Of a stretch of 64,000 nt of DNA, positions 1 through 10,124 are shown in pieces; positions within the stretch are counted from its first letter, which is position 1, and each line of letters starts with the position of its first letter. A program made the position numbers and the translations under genes. The DNA is taken from the NCBI GenBank assembly GCA_964473465.1, contig CAYYPE010000001.1, positions 372,001 through 436,000 on the forward strand, read 5' to 3'. The DNA is from CALHRB01 sp964473465. GTDB taxonomy: Bacteria > Bacteroidota > Ignavibacteria > Kapaibacteriales > UBA2268. Below the pieces are notes generated by a model. That model worked only from the letters and a program-made list of their open reading frames with translations, had not been told where the DNA came from and made no database searches.

Positions 1-3000
1 GATGTGGCAAATTATCAATTTAGATTCTATGACGCATCAACTGGCGGAAACAGACTTGATAATGGAGGAGCTAATGCAGGCGTGGATACATGGGAAACAC
101 CACAACTAACACAAATAACAAATTATTGGGTTTCTTCATTTAATACAACAACTTTACTCGAAAGTGATACCAGAACGCAAGTAACTGTTCAGGTAATACA
201 ATTGCCAGACTTTACAGGCAATCAGCCAAGTAATGCAACTGTTTGCGAAGGTTCTTCGCATCAGTTCACATCTACCCCTTCTAATGCAGATGAGTATAAA
301 TGGCAAAGAAATGATGGGAATGGATATGTTGATATTGATGGAACATTAGACGGAGGAGTTTATAGTGGATTTGCAACAACCACACTTACAATTTCGGATG
401 TGACTGTTTTGGATGGCTATTCTTATAAATTATTAGCTAAAAATCAAGGCTGTCCAGTTGGCTGGAGTGAATCGGATGAAGCAGTTCTGACAGTTCCGCT
501 CGAGCCCGATTTTACAGGCAATCAGCCTTCGGATGCAACCAAATGCCAGGGCTCCACTCATTCATTCACATCGGATCCACTCAATGCAGATGAATACAAA
601 TGGCAAAGAAATGATGGCAATGGATATGTTGATATAGATGGAACATTAGATGGAGGAGTTTATAGTGGATTTGCAACAATAACTTTGCAGATTTCAGATG
701 TAACTGGATTAAACGGTTATCAATACAGGCTTCTGGCAAGAAATAGCGGATGTCCGACAGCATGGGCAAATTCAAATCCAGCAACGCTGACAGTACCAAC
801 TGAACCAGACTTTACAGGCAATCAACCAAGTGATGCAACTGTTTGTCAGGGTAGTAACCATCAATTTACTTCCGCACCATCCAATGCAGATGAATACAAA
901 TGGCAGAGAGACGATGGTAATGGATATGATGATATAGATGGAACAATAGATGGAGGAGTCTATAGTGGATTTACAACAACCACACTGACAATTTCTGATG
1001 TAACTGGTTTAAATGGATACATATACAGATTGCAAGCACGAAACAGTGAATGTCCGACAGCATGGGCAAATTCAAATCCCGCAACATTGACAGTGCCAAC
1101 CGAGCCAGACTTTACAGGCAATCATCCAAGCGACGCAACTGTTTGCGAAGGTTCTTCGCATCAATTCACATCTACCCCATCAAATACCAATGAATACAAA
1201 TGGCAGAGAGATGATGGTAATGGATATGATGATATAGATGGAACAATAGACGGAGGAGTATATAGTGGATTCACAACAACCACACTTACGATATCCGATG
1301 TTACTGGTTTAGATGGTTATGAATACAGGTTATTGGCAAGAAACAGCGGATGTCCGACAGCATGGACAAATTCAAATGCTGCAACACTGACAGTAACACC
1401 ATTGCCGGTATTTACAACACAACCACAGAGTATTGAGGTTTGTACCTATGGAACCGGTGAATTTTCTGCAGTTGTTACTCCCCAGACAGAAGTAAAATGG
1501 CAATATTCTCTTGATGAGAATACTTGGAGTGATGTGCCCGATAATGATGTATTTGATGGTGTGAATACATTCATTTTAACAATTGATGATGTTAGTGGTC
1601 TTGATGATTATTATTTCCGTTTAATTGCAAGAAATAATAACTGTCCAACTAACTGGCTGGCATCAAATACAGTAACAATAAGCTATTTGCCCGACCCCCA
1701 ATTTACAACTCATCCACAAAGCCATTCGGTTTGCGATGGAAATTCAACACAATTTACAGTAACAACAAGTATTCCTGCAGAATATCAATGGCAGATATTT
1801 GATGTTGGTTGGAACTATTTAACTGATGGAGGTGTTTATTCCGGAACCAACACAGCAACGCTTCAAATTTCGGACGTTACTGGATTGAACGGAAAAAGAT
1901 ACAGGGCAAGAGCTTATAATCCAAGCTGTCCATTAAACTTAATGACATCTGATGAAGCTACATTGACAGTTATTGATCAACCAACATTGGTTAGTTCACC
2001 AGCAGATGCTGATGTATGCGAAAATAGTCAGCACGATTTCAGTGCACAGTTTAATAATGCTTCCACTTATCAATGGCAATACAGAGAAAATGAACTTTCA
2101 TCATGGGCATCTGTTCCAGATAATGACGATTTTGATGATGTAACAACATCAACTCTGCATATAGCAAATGTAAATAATTATGATGGTTATCAGTTCAGAG
2201 CTTTAGCATTTAATACAGGAAATTGCCCAACAGAAGGCATTCCTTCCAATCATGCTACTTTGACAGTAAGTATGTATCCAGATTTCACTGGTAATCATCC
2301 AGATGATGCAACTATATGTGAGGGAACAGACCATACATTCACCTCAGTTCCTGCAAATGCAAATGAATATAAATGGCAGAGAAATGATGGTAATGGTTTT
2401 GTTGATATTGACGGCACCCTTGATGGTGGTGTTTATTCGGGATTTACAACAACTTCGCTTGTTATTTCGGATGTTAGTGGCTTAAATGGATTCACTTACA
2501 AGTTATTAGCAAGAAATAATGGATGCCCGACAGAATGGGTATCTTCCAATTCTGCAACTTTAACAGTACCACAGGAGCCTGACTTTACCAATGGTCAGCC
2601 TGAGGATGCTACAGTTTGTGAAGGCAGCAGCCATTCATTTGTTGCAAATCCAACCAATGCTGATGAATTTAGATGGCAGAGAAACGATGGTAATGGTTAT
2701 CAAGATATTGATGAAAATACTGATAATGGTGTATATACAGGTTATAATACTGCCACATTAAATATAAGTGATGTAACTGGTTTGGATGGATATTCCTATA
2801 AAGTATATGCAAGAAACAGTGGTTGCCCGCTTAACTGGATTTCATCGAATGAGGTTATTCTAACTGTTCCTTCTGAACCTGATTTCACTGGTAATCATCC
2901 AGATGATGCTACAATATGTGCAGGAAATAGTCATTCATTTATTTCTGAACCAATTAATGCAGATGAATATAAATGGCAAAGAGATGATGGAAATGGATAT

Positions 3001-6000
3001 AGCGATATAGACGGAATATTAGACGGTGGGGTCTATAGTGGATTTACAACAACTACATTGAATATTTCCGATGTAAGTGGGTTGGACGGCTATCAATACA
3101 GACTAATGGCAAGAAATAGCGGATGTCCAACAGCATGGACAAATTCCAATCCTGCTACATTAACAGTACCAACAGAGCCTGATTTCACTGGAAATCATCC
3201 TGAAGATATTCTGCTTTGTGCAGGTTCAGATCATACATTTGTCTCAACTCCTTCAAACGCTGATGAAGTAAAGTGGCAAAGATATGATGGTATAAACTAT
3301 CAGGATATTAATATTAACACAGATGGTGGTATTTATTCTGGATTTAATACAACTTCACTTTATATTAGTGATGTAACAGGGCTTGACGGATATGAATACA
3401 GACTTCTTGCAAGAAACAACGGATGTCCGGAAAACTGGGTGGCATCAAATCCCGCAGTATTATTGGTTCCCGAAGAACCCGATTTCACTGACGAACATCC
3501 TGAAAATGCCGAAGTTTGCAATGGTCAAAGCCATGTTTTTGTTTCAGAACCATTCTTTGCAGATGAATATAAATGGCAAAGAAATGATGGTAACGGCTTT
3601 GAAGATATAGATGTAAATACAGACGGTAGTGTTTATAGCGGATTTAACACAACTGATTTATCTATTTCAGACGTTAGCGGGCTTGATGGATATCAATACA
3701 GATTACTTGCCCGTAACAGTGGATGCCCACAGGATTGGGTTGCTTCTGATCCAGCTGAATTAAATATACTATATCCTCCGACATTTGTCGATCAACCTGA
3801 CGATCTTGAAGCCTGCGAAAATGCTGCAGATCAGACATTTACTGCTGTTGTTAACGGAACAGATAATCCTTTAACATATCAATGGCAACGTAGCACAGAT
3901 GGTCAGCAATGGGATGATGTTGAACAAAATATGGACGGTATTGTCTATTCAGGCTTTACTACTACTACTTTAACCCTTTCAGAAGTAACACTCTCAATGG
4001 ATGGGTATCAATATAAACTATTAGCATCTAATAGTTGCCAAGCTAATGTATCCTCCAATGTTGCTACTTTAACAGTAAAAACAGCACCAACAATAGTATC
4101 AGATCCTGCTGATTATGATGGTTGTGTGAATGGAACTGCTGAATTTTCAGTTCAGGTCAATGGTACAGCTCCATTTACCTATCAATGGATGGTTAGCACA
4201 GATGCTGGTAATAGCTGGGATGAACTTGAAGATGGCGACGATGTTAGCGGTTCAACAACATCTAATTTACAATTAAGCAACCTTACAATTGATATGGATG
4301 ATAATCAATATAAAGTTGTGGTATCTAATGATTGTGAAAGCGGTATTGAATCAGATGTTGCAATTTTGAATTTGATTGCTTCTCCAGTAGTTGATATTGA
4401 TCCAACCGATCAAATTGTTTGCGAAGGACAATCAGCTCAATTCACAGGTGCCTTTAATGGTGATAATCTTGTTTACAGATGGATGTTAAGCACAGATGGA
4501 AATAGCTGGAGCGTTGTTCCTGACAATGATTTATATGATGGCGTTAATACTACAACACTAACTCTCAATGAAGGTTTCATTGACGGAACAATGGATGGAT
4601 ATTACTATAAACTCGAAGCACAGAATAGTTGTACCGACCCGGATTGGGTAGAAACAGCCCCAGCCCAGCTTATTGTTAATGATAAACCAATAGCTTTGAT
4701 GACTGGAAATGGTCCAATTTGCGAAGGTGAGGATGCAATATTTACAATATCACTTACTGGAACAGCACCATTTGATGTTGTCTATTTCGATGGTCAGAGT
4801 AATCAGCAAATTAATGGCATTAATGATTATGAATATCAAATTGTTATTACAGATGCTGATGAAACATTAACATATAAGATTATTTCAGTTACAGATGAAT
4901 ACTGCACTAACGATGAAGAAGGTCAGGATGTAACAATTGATGTAAGTCCTTATCCAACAGTATTTAACCTTACTGGTGACGAAACATATTGCGAGGGTAC
5001 AAGTGGAGTTACTCTGCTTTTGTCTTCTTCAGAAATTGGTGTAAGCTATCAATTGTATAAGAATTCAGTTGAAGAGGGACAAGCCGTTCAGGGAACTGGT
5101 AATCCGATTGAATGGTTAAATAATACAAGCGGAACATACACAGTAGTCGCTTACAACACTTTGACTAATTGTTCATCTAATATGAATGGCGAAGTTACAG
5201 TTAATGAGTTACCAGCTCCAACTGTTTATGAATTAACCGGTGAAACTGAATACTGCGAAGGTGAAAATGGTGTTACTCTCACACTCGAAGATTCCGATTT
5301 AGGCTTCACATATCAACTGTTCAAAAATGATAATCCAGAGGGAGACCCGGTTGCAGGAACAGGGGATGCTTTAACTTGGGAAAACAATTTAGCAGGCACA
5401 TATCATGTGGTTTCTACAAATGATAACACAGATTGTTCAATTGCAATGAATGGTCAGATTAATGTTACTGAAAATGAACTTCCTACAGCAGAAATTGTTG
5501 GCGACCCAATAAGAAATGTTTGTGTTGGTTCTGATGTAACATTAACTGCAGTCGAAGTTGAAGGAGCTTCTTATCAGTGGTTGTTCAATAGTCTCGAAAT
5601 TCTTGGTGCAACTGAATCAAGCTATACTATTGAAGGAATTCAGGTGTTTGATGAAGGTGATTATTCAGTAGTTGTAACTAAGGACGGATGTGTAAACACT
5701 TCTGATATAGTCGAAATAGTTGTTGAAGAAGAACCTTCACAACTTGGTCAATTCACAGCAGGTGAAGAAGAAGTATGCCAGGGAACCGAAAGCGTTGAAT
5801 ATACAGTTCCATTTGTTGATGGTATTGATTATAGCTGGGATTATACCGGTGATGGAGTTGATATCGTAGGAAATGGAAATAGTGTAATGCTTAATTTCGG
5901 TGAAAATGCTACAAGCGGCGATCTCGAAGTAGTTGCCGTTAATTCCTGCGGCTCTTCATTACCAAGAATTATGTCTGTTGTTGTAAATCCATTGCCATCA

Positions 6001-7479
6001 GCATCAGTCGGCAGCAACAGTCCGGTCTGCGAGGGTAATACAATAGAACTCACAGCAAGCGGCGGAGTAACCTATCAATGGACAGGTCCCGATGGATTTG
6101 AATCTACAGAGCAAAATCCAGAGATTGAAAATGCCACTGAATCAAATGCTGGAGAATACACAGTAAACATCGTCTCTGATGATGGTTGCGTTAAAACACT
6201 TGTTGTTGATGTTGATGTTCTCCCGACCCCAGAGACGCCCGGTGAGTTCACTGAATACACAGAGACTGTATCGAGAGGACAAAGTAATGTTACTTATACA
6301 GTGCCTGATATGGATGGAGTTACATTCAACTGGAGCTATTCAGGAAATGACTATAATATCAATGGCTCTGGCAATAGTGTAACATTGGACTTTGGTGATG
6401 ATGCTACATCTGGTGTTCTCAGTGTTACAACAAGTAATGATTGCGGTGAAAGCGAAGCCAGAACTTTAGCTATAACAGTAACAGGTCCATACCTGACTAT
6501 TTCTGAGATTGAAACACAATATTCAGGAGAAGCCTTTGATATTACTGTAACAGCAATGAATAATGACGAAGAATACAATGTTGGCGAAGACACTCCAATT
6601 TCGATCACTGTTCAGACCGGTGAAGGAACTGTGTCAGGTTCAGGTACAATTACAGAAGGCAACTCATCTGTTGTTATTTCAGTAACATATACTAATAATA
6701 ATGGTGAAGTTGGCGTTCAGTTGAAGGCTGATAATAATGGTGGTGAGGCATTCGAGGCAGGAATCAGCAATGAATTTAAAGTAATTGCTGCCCAGCCAAC
6801 AACCCAGCACAACAATATTACATTTTATGATGTAACAAGCAGCCAGATGTCAATAACCTGGACTAAGGGCACAGGTAGCGGAAGCTTTGTTGTTGCAAGA
6901 GTAACATCAGCAGTAAATGCAACTCCAGAAACAGGCGTTGAATACGATGATGCTAATAATAATTACAGCTCAGCTCCAAGCATTGGTACTCCATCTGACA
7001 ATAATAAGATTGTTTACTGGGGTACTGATAATTCATTCACTATGACCGGTTTATCAGCTATAACAAGGTATCATATTAGGATTTGGGGTTATAATGGTGA
7101 TCCGGGATTAGGAACAGAAAACTTTTACTTTGGAGCAGGAACCGGAAACCCGGCAAGTCAGAGGACAGCAAGGTTCAGAGAAGTTATTGCAGGCGAAGAT
7201 TTATCTATGAATGCACTCTTCGAAGTTGGAGAAATAGTTCCAAACCCGGCAAAGGATAAAATATCCTTTAACGTTCAGGTCTTTGAAAATATTGCCTTTA
7301 ACATAGAGGTTTACAATATGGCAGGCGAGAAAATTGTTGTTGCAATGGATAATGTTGAACTTCCGTTAGGAACAAAATCAATTGAAATCCCATTCAACAA
7401 CATAGCTGCAGGTCAATATCTTGTTAAGGTATCAGCAGGGAACGAAATGGTTATCATTCCATTTATATTGATGCCATAA
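1..7479 (+). CDS. Giant Ig-like repeat cell-surface protein with T9SS sorting domain (5' partial)
   Basis: The frame is open at the window edge, so the N-terminus and signal peptide lie upstream; 2492 residues are visible. The first two thirds is a string of about 100-residue immunoglobulin-like modules. Each has an early Cys (VCEGS or similar), a central YKWQR strand, a GVYSG turn, a YRLLARN strand and a late Cys (GCP), as expected for a disulfide-bonded beta sandwich. Later modules diverge (PKD/Ig-like with VCEG starts), followed by a fibronectin-III-like region. The last 80 residues, from about NALFEVGEIVPNPAKDKISF to a GQYLVKV strand, are a T9SS type A sorting domain. This predicts export and anchoring on the outer face of the outer membrane. 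Adhesion or matrix formation is inferred from the repeat architecture only. A strong terminator follows. Confidence 0.9.
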   Translation, partial: DVANYQFRFYDASTGGNRLDNGGANAGVDTWETPQLTQITNYWVSSFNTTTLLESDTRTQVTVQVIQLPDFTGNQPSNATVCEGSSHQFTSTPSNADEYKWQRNDGNGYVDIDGTLDGGVYSGFATTTLTISDVTVLDGYSYKLLAKNQGCPVGWSESDEAVLTVPLEPDFTGNQPSDATKCQGSTHSFTSDPLNADEYKWQRNDGNGYVDIDGTLDGGVYSGFATITLQISDVTGLNGYQYRLLARNSGCPTAWANSNPATLTVPTEPDFTGNQPSDATVCQGSNHQFTSAPSNADEYKWQRDDGNGYDDIDGTIDGGVYSGFTTTTLTISDVTGLNGYIYRLQARNSECPTAWANSNPATLTVPTEPDFTGNHPSDATVCEGSSHQFTSTPSNTNEYKWQRDDGNGYDDIDGTIDGGVYSGFTTTTLTISDVTGLDGYEYRLLARNSGCPTAWTNSNAATLTVTPLPVFTTQPQSIEVCTYGTGEFSAVVTPQTEVKWQYSLDENTWSDVPDNDVFDGVNTFILTIDDVSGLDDYYFRLIARNNNCPTNWLASNTVTISYLPDPQFTTHPQSHSVCDGNSTQFTVTTSIPAEYQWQIFDVGWNYLTDGGVYSGTNTATLQISDVTGLNGKRYRARAYNPSCPLNLMTSDEATLTVIDQPTLVSSPADADVCENSQHDFSAQFNNASTYQWQYRENELSSWASVPDNDDFDDVTTSTLHIANVNNYDGYQFRALAFNTGNCPTEGIPSNHATLTVSMYPDFTGNHPDDATICEGTDHTFTSVPANANEYKWQRNDGNGFVDIDGTLDGGVYSGFTTTSLVISDVSGLNGFTYKLLARNNGCPTEWVSSNSATLTVPQEPDFTNGQPEDATVCEGSSHSFVANPTNADEFRWQRNDGNGYQDIDENTDNGVYTGYNTATLNISDVTGLDGYSYKVYARNSGCPLNWISSNEVILTVPSEPDFTGNHPDDATICAGNSHSFISEPINADEYKWQRDDGNGYSDIDGILDGGVYSGFTTTTLNISDVSGLDGYQYRLMARNSGCPTAWTNSNPATLTVPTEPDFTGNHPEDILLCAGSDHTFVSTPSNADEVKWQRYDGINYQDININTDGGIYSGFNTTSLYISDVTGLDGYEYRLLARNNGCPENWVASNPAVLLVPEEPDFTDEHPENAEVCNGQSHVFVSEPFFADEYKWQRNDGNGFEDIDVNTDGSVYSGFNTTDLSISDVSGLDGYQYRLLARNSGCPQDWVASDPAELNILYPPTFVDQPDDLEACENAADQTFTAVVNGTDNPLTYQWQRSTDGQQWDDVEQNMDGIVYSGFTTTTLTLSEVTLSMDGYQYKLLASNSCQANVSSNVATLTVKTAPTIVSDPADYDGCVNGTAEFSVQVNGTAPFTYQWMVSTDAGNSWDELEDGDDVSGSTTSNLQLSNLTIDMDDNQYKVVVSNDCESGIESDVAILNLIASPVVDIDPTDQIVCEGQSAQFTGAFNGDNLVYRWMLSTDGNSWSVVPDNDLYDGVNTTTLTLNEGFIDGTMDGYYYKLEAQNSCTDPDWVETAPAQLIVNDKPIALMTGNGPICEGEDAIFTISLTGTAPFDVVYFDGQSNQQINGINDYEYQIVITDADETLTYKIISVTDEYCTNDEEGQDVTIDVSPYPTVFNLTGDETYCEGTSGVTLLLSSSEIGVSYQLYKNSVEEGQAVQGTGNPIEWLNNTSGTYTVVAYNTLTNCSSNMNGEVTVNELPAPTVYELTGETEYCEGENGVTLTLEDSDLGFTYQLFKNDNPEGDPVAGTGDALTWENNLAGTYHVVSTNDNTDCSIAMNGQINVTENELPTAEIVGDPIRNVCVGSDVTLTAVEVEGASYQWLFNSLEILGATESSYTIEGIQVFDEGDYSVVVTKDGCVNTSDIVEIVVEEEPSQLGQFTAGEEEVCQGTESVEYTVPFVDGIDYSWDYTGDGVDIVGNGNSVMLNFGENATSGDLEVVAVNSCGSSLPRIMSVVVNPLPSASVGSNSPVCEGNTIELTASGGVTYQWTGPDGFESTEQNPEIENATESNAGEYTVNIVSDDGCVKTLVVDVDVLPTPETPGEFTEYTETVSRGQSNVTYTVPDMDGVTFNWSYSGNDYNINGSGNSVTLDFGDDATSGVLSVTTSNDCGESEARTLAITVTGPYLTISEIETQYSGEAFDITVTAMNNDEEYNVGEDTPISITVQTGEGTVSGSGTITEGNSSVVISVTYTNNNGEVGVQLKADNNGGEAFEAGISNEFKVIAAQPTTQHNNITFYDVTSSQMSITWTKGTGSGSFVVARVTSAVNATPETGVEYDDANNNYSSAPSIGTPSDNNKIVYWGTDNSFTMTGLSAITRYHIRIWGYNGDPGLGTENFYFGAGTGNPASQRTARFREVIAGEDLSMNALFEVGEIVPNPAKDKISFNVQVFENIAFNIEVYNMAGEKIVVAMDNVELPLGTKSIEIPFNNIAAGQYLVKVSAGNEMVIIPFILMP
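205..3777 (+). repeat. Tandem ~300-bp coding repeats (12 Ig-like units)
   Basis: Unit starts (the Pro codon of PDFTGN or its equivalent) fall at 205, 505, 805, 1105, 1405, 1696, 1981, 2278, 2578, 2878, 3178, 3478 and next at 3778. Nine of the twelve steps are exactly 300 bp; the other three are 291, 285 and 297. Sequence identity is high in places: 301-360 against 601-660, and 901-960 against 1201-1260, each differ at 3 of 60 bases. This indicates recent duplication or gene conversion. The repeats lie wholly inside the coding frame and keep it. Confidence 0.93.
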
Positions 7480-7503
7480 TAGTAACTGCTATTCGATAAT
7501 AAC

Positions 7504-7535
7504 GGGAGGTAGGAAACTACCTCCCTTTTTTTTTT
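7504..7535 (+). terminator. Rho-independent terminator after the giant Ig-like gene
   Basis: A perfect 9-bp GC-rich stem (7504-7512 with 7517-7525) closed by a GAAA tetraloop is followed at once by ten T residues (7526-7535). It starts 24 bases past the stop codon. Confidence 0.93.
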
Positions 7536-7596
7536 CAAATCTTTTTTTTTATTAATTGTCTTTATAATCTTATACAAATTTACTTTTTTATAATTT

Positions 7597-9216
7597 ATGA
7601 AACAGATAAGAGGAAAAAATTATATTTATTTAGTATTCATATTAATTATCCCGCTAATTATTATTGGTTTTCAATCGAAAGAATCAGAGATTGAAAATGA
7701 AATTAACTACGAATCACAGAAATTCAGGGATCTATTGATGACTGCTTATCAAAATTATAATGATACAATTGATGTAAAAAAGCTCAGTGAAATCGCATTT
7801 AATGCAGCGTTACAATCTTTAGACCCTAATTCCCAATATCTTTCATCTCAATCTTATAAAAATTTTATTGAGACATACTCAGGAAAATATGATGGAGTTG
7901 GAATCACAATCTATCCGATTAATGATACTATCACAATTATTGCTGTTGCAGAAGGGGGTCCAGCAGATTCAGCAGGTATCATGCCCGGTGATAAAATATT
8001 ATTTCTGAATGGGGAAAATGTTATAAAAGCAAATCAAAATTCAGTTGCTGAAAAAATTAACGGAGAAGTTGGTTCAAAGCTTTCCTTAATTATCAAAAGG
8101 GGGTCAACTACAAGTTTGAATGAATATGTTTTAACAAGACAAAATATTAAAACAAGTAGCATTGTATCAAAGTTTATTATTCCCGGAACAAACATTGCCT
8201 ATATAAAATCAATAAGATTTACATCAAATTGTTATAAGGAATTTATTGATGCACTGGAGGAGCTCAGTAAAAAGGGAATGAAATCATTGATTGTTGATTT
8301 GAGAGGCAATCAGGGGGGCTATCTTGAACAGGTAGTAAAAATGATTGGTGAATTGATACCTGAAGGCAAAAAAATTACTTACACAGAATCGAAAAATCCT
8401 CAATATAAACTTGAATATGTTTCCAAAGGAAATAAAAAATTTGAAAAACTACCCTTGATTGTTATGGTTGATGGGCAGTCTGCATCGGCAAGTGAGATAT
8501 TTGCAGGAGCTATTCAGGATTTGGATAGAGGACTTGTTGTAGGCACTCAGTCTTTTGGTAAAGGTACCGTTCAAAAATATTTCGAATTCAAAGATGGTTC
8601 AGCTTTTAGTTTAACAGTTGCTTCTTATTTCACTCCATCAGGCAGGTCAATTCAAAAAAAATTATCCAAAGAAAACGTAATGCTTGATCCTGTAGCTACT
8701 CTTGGCTTAGATAGCAAGACAATTCAAAAACTTGAGAGTATAATCAAAAGTCATAACGCTGCTACTAAGTTGCCGATATATAAGTCCGTTAAAGGGAGAG
8801 ACTTGCTCGGTGGCGGAGGAATCTACCCTGATTATTTTGTTAAAGATGATACAACAACGGCATTAACACTTGTGATGAAGAGTAAAGGTATATTCTTGGA
8901 ATATTCGTATATTTACTTGTCAAAATACAAAGAGGAAATCAATAAAAAATATAAGAATAATTTTAACGACTTTGCTAAATTATTTCAGGTTAATGACTTA
9001 ATTCTTGATGAAATATCTCAGTTAACAAAGAGCAAAAATATCTGGAATGAACAAATGTATCAACAGGACAAAGAATATATAAGGAATTTCATTAAATCTA
9101 CAATTGCTTATACATTATGGGGTGATGCAGGCTTTTATAATGTTCATTACATTCTTGATAAGCCAATTCAATACTCAATAAATATGATAGCGGAAGCTGA
9201 AAAATTATTAAATTAA
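7597..9216 (+). CDS. S41 C-terminal processing protease (CtpA/Prc type)
   Basis: A 539-residue secreted or membrane-anchored serine protease that trims C-termini of envelope proteins. The N-terminus has a hydrophobic segment (about 10-24) acting as signal or anchor. A PDZ domain follows at about 95-180 and the S41 catalytic core at about 190-370. The Ser-Lys pair is intact: the SASASE motif puts the nucleophile at S297, and K322 lies in FGKGTVQ exactly 25 residues on, the spacing seen in the CtpA family. The supporting DLRGNQGG motif is also present. A tail of about 150 residues after the catalytic domain is longer than in minimal family members. The next gene starts 21 bases downstream, so the two are probably cotranscribed. 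Substrate unknown. Confidence 0.93.
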   Translation: MKQIRGKNYIYLVFILIIPLIIIGFQSKESEIENEINYESQKFRDLLMTAYQNYNDTIDVKKLSEIAFNAALQSLDPNSQYLSSQSYKNFIETYSGKYDGVGITIYPINDTITIIAVAEGGPADSAGIMPGDKILFLNGENVIKANQNSVAEKINGEVGSKLSLIIKRGSTTSLNEYVLTRQNIKTSSIVSKFIIPGTNIAYIKSIRFTSNCYKEFIDALEELSKKGMKSLIVDLRGNQGGYLEQVVKMIGELIPEGKKITYTESKNPQYKLEYVSKGNKKFEKLPLIVMVDGQSASASEIFAGAIQDLDRGLVVGTQSFGKGTVQKYFEFKDGSAFSLTVASYFTPSGRSIQKKLSKENVMLDPVATLGLDSKTIQKLESIIKSHNAATKLPIYKSVKGRDLLGGGGIYPDYFVKDDTTTALTLVMKSKGIFLEYSYIYLSKYKEEINKKYKNNFNDFAKLFQVNDLILDEISQLTKSKNIWNEQMYQQDKEYIRNFIKSTIAYTLWGDAGFYNVHYILDKPIQYSINMIAEAEKLLN

Positions 9217-9237
9217 ATATTTTTATTTAAATAAATT

Positions 9238-10062
9238 ATGACTATAACAAAAAATATAATATTATGGATTATTTCAATAATCATCATGTCGGGCTTTGCT
9301 GTATATCAAAGGACAACCGGACCAACATATCCTTTCAGTGGGAAAATTGAGTTGCAGGGAGAAAAAATTAAGTTCTCGCTTCCAAGAACCCACGAAGGCA
9401 ATACTGACCAGAAAGTCTATGTTATCGTAAAAAATAAAGATATAAATGGTGAAATGAATTACAGGAGGCATCCCAGTCATGATGACTGGACAACTGTTTC
9501 TATGGTTCGCTCGGGGGATAGCTTAATAGCATTCATACCTAATCAACCGCCTGCGGGCAAAATAATGTATGAAATTTCACTGATAGATTCAGCCGGGAAT
9601 AAATTAAAATTAAGCGAAAAACCTGTTATTACAAGATTCAAAGGTGTTGTTCCAAACTGGTTGCTGATAGTTCATATTATATTTGTCTTTTCAGCAGTTA
9701 TATTTTCTACCAGAACTGCTTTCGAAGTTTTATTCAAGGGCAAGGACTACGTTAAACTTTCATTAATAACATTGGTATTTATGTTTTTTGGGGTTGTTAT
9801 TTTTGGACCAATTATGCAATATTATGCCTTCGGTGAATTCTGGACTGGTTGGCCCTTGAAAGGATGGCTTAATTTTGGCGATCTGACTGACAATAAATCA
9901 GCAATTATGTTTCTCGGATGGTTAATAGCTTATTTAAAAATTAGGAAGAATCCAGAAAAGAAAATTTGGATATATATTGCAGCATTTATAACTATAGCAA
10001 CTTTCCTCATTCCTCACAGTTTAATGGGCTCAGAGATCGATTATACCAAAATAAAAAATTAG
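9238..10062 (+). CDS. Conserved-looking membrane protein with extracytoplasmic beta domain
   Basis: 274 residues, not assigned to a named family. One N-terminal membrane segment (about 7-23) is followed by roughly 110 residues of beta-rich extracytoplasmic sequence. Four further membrane segments follow (about 141-160, 170-195, 220-237, 243-260). The loop before the fourth carries aromatic and glycine residues (YYAFGEFWTGWP) and then LTDNKSA, which look constrained. It sits 21 bases behind the CtpA-type protease and ends in a short charged tail. Cotranscription with the protease is likely; a role as partner or substrate is only a guess. Confidence 0.75.
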   Translation: MTITKNIILWIISIIIMSGFAVYQRTTGPTYPFSGKIELQGEKIKFSLPRTHEGNTDQKVYVIVKNKDINGEMNYRRHPSHDDWTTVSMVRSGDSLIAFIPNQPPAGKIMYEISLIDSAGNKLKLSEKPVITRFKGVVPNWLLIVHIIFVFSAVIFSTRTAFEVLFKGKDYVKLSLITLVFMFFGVVIFGPIMQYYAFGEFWTGWPLKGWLNFGDLTDNKSAIMFLGWLIAYLKIRKNPEKKIWIYIAAFITIATFLIPHSLMGSEIDYTKIKN

Positions 10063-10124
10063 TGTTTTCTCTATAATTTTTTTTATTATTTTTACATTAA
10101 TATACAGTAATTTATTAGATTTTT

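Noticed and set aside
205..3777. Regular repeats considered as a CRISPR array or non-coding satellite
   Set aside because: The unit is 300 bp, in frame, without unique spacers, and encodes Ig-like modules.
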